DNA of 7,258 nt. Source: Clostridiales bacterium (lineage in GTDB: Bacteria; Bacillota_A; Clostridia; Oscillospirales; Oscillospiraceae). Both the position numbers and the translations under genes were made by a program. Shown in pieces: positions 4,980 through 7,258 of this stretch (position 1 is its first letter; every line of letters starts with the position of its first letter). Where the stretch lies: NCBI GenBank assembly GCA_022777455.1, contig JALFGI010000100.1:1-7258 (forward strand), in the 5' to 3' direction. The notes beneath the pieces were generated by a model, which worked only from the letters and a program-made list of their open reading frames with translations, did no database searches and was not told the origin of the DNA.

Positions 4980-7258
4980 ATGAAACGACTGTGTACATTT
5001 GCCCTGGTGCTGGCGGTTCTGCTGGCGCTGCTTCCGGCGGCGGGGGCAGAAAGAGAATTCCGGTTCACCCGGGAGAATTTTCCCAAGCTGGACGGCTCCA
5101 CCTCCATGGTGCCTCTGGGCAACGGCATCGCCAGCGTGCTGCTGGGGGAAAGCCGGGAGGATACCGCCTCCCTCATCGCCTTCAACCGCACCACCCAATC
5201 CTTCCGGAACCTGTGCAGCGGGGACAGCGACATCGTCATTGCCGCCGAGCCAAAAAATGATGTATTCCAGGAAATGGCCGAAAATGCCTTCCCCTATGAG
5301 CTGGAGCAGATTGCCACGGAGGCCCTGGTGTTTGTGGTGAACGAAAACAATCCCATCAACTCCCTCACCACCCAGCAGGTCCGGGACATCTATTCCGGCC
5401 AGATCACCAACTGGAGCCAGGTGGGCGGGGAGGATATGCCCATTGCCGCCTTCCAGCGGAACGCCACCGCCGGCAGCCAGGTGATGATGGAAAAGCTGGT
5501 AATGGACGGCATTCCCATGATGGAGGCCCCCGCCGCCATGGTGCCGGGGGAAATGGGAGAGCTCATCGAATCCGTCCGCAGCTACGACAATTCCGCCAAC
5601 GCCATCGGCTACACCGTGTTCTACTATGCCGCGGACATGCAGATGGCCCAGGGCCTGAAAATCCTGCAAATCGACGGCGTGACCCCCTGCGCCGAGACCC
5701 TGCGCTCTGAGGAATATCCCTTCCTCAACGGCTACTATGCCTGCATCTCCGCTCTGGCTGAGGCCGATTCCCCCCAGCGCATTCTCTACGACTGGCTGAT
5801 TTCCCAGGAAGGTCAGGACCTTCTGGCTCTGGAGGGCTATGTTCCCGTGTACGGCCCCGGGGAGGCCCCCACCACCGGGGACAAGGTATTCACCGACTAT
5901 TCCTCCTACGCTCCCAACGGCGGCACCCCCGCCAAATTCACTTCCTTTGACTGCCCCAAGGACCGTCTGGAGCCCCGGGAGGACTATGGCGATATTTACC
6001 CCTATGACGGCTCCCAGCTCTACGGCACCTGGGGGAACGGTTCCGGAGATTACCAGGTGGGAAGCCTGAAGGGCTTTTATAACCACCGGGGCCAACTGAT
6101 CACCGACCCCATCTACACCAGCATCGACTATTTCGCCCTGGACGAGCAGGGCGGGGACTACCTGTGGGTGGTATCCACCGGGGATGAACACTACGGCTAT
6201 GTGACCCGGGACGGCAGCTTTGCCACGGAGCTCTGCTACGACAGCCTGTATCGGGTGGGAGACTACCTGTTCGCCTCCACGGATTATGGTACCCAGACCT
6301 TCCAGCTGCTGGATATAAATCTGAACCAGGTTGCAACCCAGGAGGACTACACCTTCGACGGCAAACGCTATGCCCCCCAGCTGTTTCAAAACGGCCTGAC
6401 CCTGTGCTATCACAACAATGAGGATTGGAGCGGAGAATACATCCTCCTGGATGAAAACAAAAATATTCTCCTGCAAACCCAGAATTATGTCACCATTGAT
6501 GAAAACGGCATCATCTGTCTCTACGACGAGGCGTGGAACTGCACCCTGTTTTACTCGGATATGACCCCGGTGGAGCTGCCGGAGGTGGGCGAAAACCGGA
6601 ACGTACTGCAGCTGAGCGGCCGGTTCTACCAGGTGTCCGGGGACGACGGAAACTACATCATTGATGCGGGCGGCTCCCTTTTCCAGTGGAACTACGACAG
6701 CGCCGTCTATTCCTGCGAGGACTGCTTTACCGTGGTGAAAAATGGCCGGGCAACCCTTTACGATGCCAACGGCCGGGTGAAATTTGCCGGTCTGAACCCG
6801 GAATGGTACTATCTGGGAGATGGTATTTTCTCCGAAACCATAGAAGAAACAATTTTCCTGCACAAGCCGTCCGAGAATAAAACCCTCTCCTTCCCCGACG
6901 GCAGCTTCGCCTATGCTCTGGGAGACTGCTATATTGTTTCCATCTGCACCGACGACCGCTGGAGCACAGCGCTGGTGGACAGCGAGTTGAAACTTCTCAT
7001 GCAGGCCACTGGAGAGTTGTCCATCCTGGATGATTTGATTGCCGGAAAGAGCTACCTGCTGGCCTATGATTCCTACGGCTTTGCCGGGGAACAGCGGCTC
7101 TACACTTCCGACGGCCAGACCCAGCTCTTCCGGGCCAATGGGCAGCTGGGAATTCAGAACGGCTACATCACCGTCTCCAGCGACTGGGCCTTCACCTGCT
7201 ATGACCCTGAGGGGAATGTGATCTTCTGCTACCCCTACTACGGCATGGCCTCCGGAGA
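4980..7258 (+). CDS. Secreted PstS-like solute-binding protein fused to WG-like repeats, 3'-partial
   Basis: At least 759 residues; the frame is open to the window end. Residues 1-23 are a signal peptide (MKRLCTF, hydrophobic core, AAGA cleavage site) without a lipobox Cys. Residues about 30-290 form a PBP-like/PstS-type solute-binding domain: LDGSTSMVPL near the start, SGDSDIVIAAEP, then LVFVVNENNPINSLT, IYSGQITNWSQVGGED and QRNATAGSQ, all standard for the family. From about residue 340 the protein changes to beta-rich units such as YGYVTRDGSF...YDSLYRVGDYLF and LYDANGRVKF, resembling WG repeats of a propeller-like or solenoid fold. AAAGGAG at 4965-4971 lies 8 nt before the ATG. No transporter genes are in view, so it may act as an extracellular binding or sensing protein rather than as a phosphate-importer component; the ligand is unknown. 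I found no clear promoter in 4781-4979. Confidence 0.88.
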   Translation, partial: MKRLCTFALVLAVLLALLPAAGAEREFRFTRENFPKLDGSTSMVPLGNGIASVLLGESREDTASLIAFNRTTQSFRNLCSGDSDIVIAAEPKNDVFQEMAENAFPYELEQIATEALVFVVNENNPINSLTTQQVRDIYSGQITNWSQVGGEDMPIAAFQRNATAGSQVMMEKLVMDGIPMMEAPAAMVPGEMGELIESVRSYDNSANAIGYTVFYYAADMQMAQGLKILQIDGVTPCAETLRSEEYPFLNGYYACISALAEADSPQRILYDWLISQEGQDLLALEGYVPVYGPGEAPTTGDKVFTDYSSYAPNGGTPAKFTSFDCPKDRLEPREDYGDIYPYDGSQLYGTWGNGSGDYQVGSLKGFYNHRGQLITDPIYTSIDYFALDEQGGDYLWVVSTGDEHYGYVTRDGSFATELCYDSLYRVGDYLFASTDYGTQTFQLLDINLNQVATQEDYTFDGKRYAPQLFQNGLTLCYHNNEDWSGEYILLDENKNILLQTQNYVTIDENGIICLYDEAWNCTLFYSDMTPVELPEVGENRNVLQLSGRFYQVSGDDGNYIIDAGGSLFQWNYDSAVYSCEDCFTVVKNGRATLYDANGRVKFAGLNPEWYYLGDGIFSETIEETIFLHKPSENKTLSFPDGSFAYALGDCYIVSICTDDRWSTALVDSELKLLMQATGELSILDDLIAGKSYLLAYDSYGFAGEQRLYTSDGQTQLFRANGQLGIQNGYITVSSDWAFTCYDPEGNVIFCYPYYGMASG

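Noticed and set aside
4977..6863. A 628-codon open frame on the minus strand opposite the secreted-protein gene
   Set aside because: It is the antisense shadow of a GC-rich gene. The plus strand has a good ribosome binding site, signal peptide and recognisable PstS-like motifs; the minus-strand product is Gly/Val/His-rich with no family pattern.

Overview
The window looks like a chromosomal stretch of a GC-rich, low-branching Firmicute of the Oscillospiraceae/Ruminococcaceae type. The evidence is the strong AGGAGG-like ribosome binding sites, compact Rho-independent terminators, GC-rich third codon positions, a Jag/KhpB protein with a long Pro/Lys/Ala/Glu-rich linker, and short intergenic palindromic repeats beginning GTAGGGG/GTAGGGC. 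The genus cannot be fixed from the sequence alone.

Layout: (1) 1-723 is the 3' part of jag/khpB, an RNA-binding KH+R3H protein, followed by a clean terminator. (2) 804-977 is a 174-bp non-coding MITE-like repeat with perfect 28-bp inverted ends. (3) 1055-3381 is one five-gene operon with a MerR-type promoter (TTGACA, 19-bp spacer, TATAGT, central dyad) and its own terminator. It encodes a MerR-family regulator fused to a two-helix membrane hairpin, two small free-standing two-helix membrane proteins, a UPF0145/YbjQ-family protein and a YhfC-family putative intramembrane protease. (4) 3414-3498 holds an orphan promoter and a structured segment. (5) 3499-4775 is a complete IS481-family insertion sequence carrying one intact transposase. 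It is flanked by a 5-bp TATTA duplication and sits in the loop of a palindrome that forms the end of a second MITE-like repeat. (6) 4980 to the window end is a long secreted protein, open at its 3' end: a PstS-like solute-binding domain followed by WG-repeat-like beta-rich units.

The most interesting region is the five-gene operon. The first three proteins end in a related 16-residue tail (consensus RLKEIxGGEExDAxKY). In each case the DNA for that tail also carries the ribosome binding site and the ATG of the next gene, with overlaps of 17, 17 and 20 nt. The MerR C-terminal hairpin and the first small protein are visibly homologous. The sequence therefore suggests a membrane-tethered MerR regulator, free copies of its membrane module, and a candidate membrane protease in one translationally coupled unit. 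A proteolytic or hairpin-exchange switch for a MerR regulator is an inference; the fusion, the repeated tails and the gene order are seen directly.
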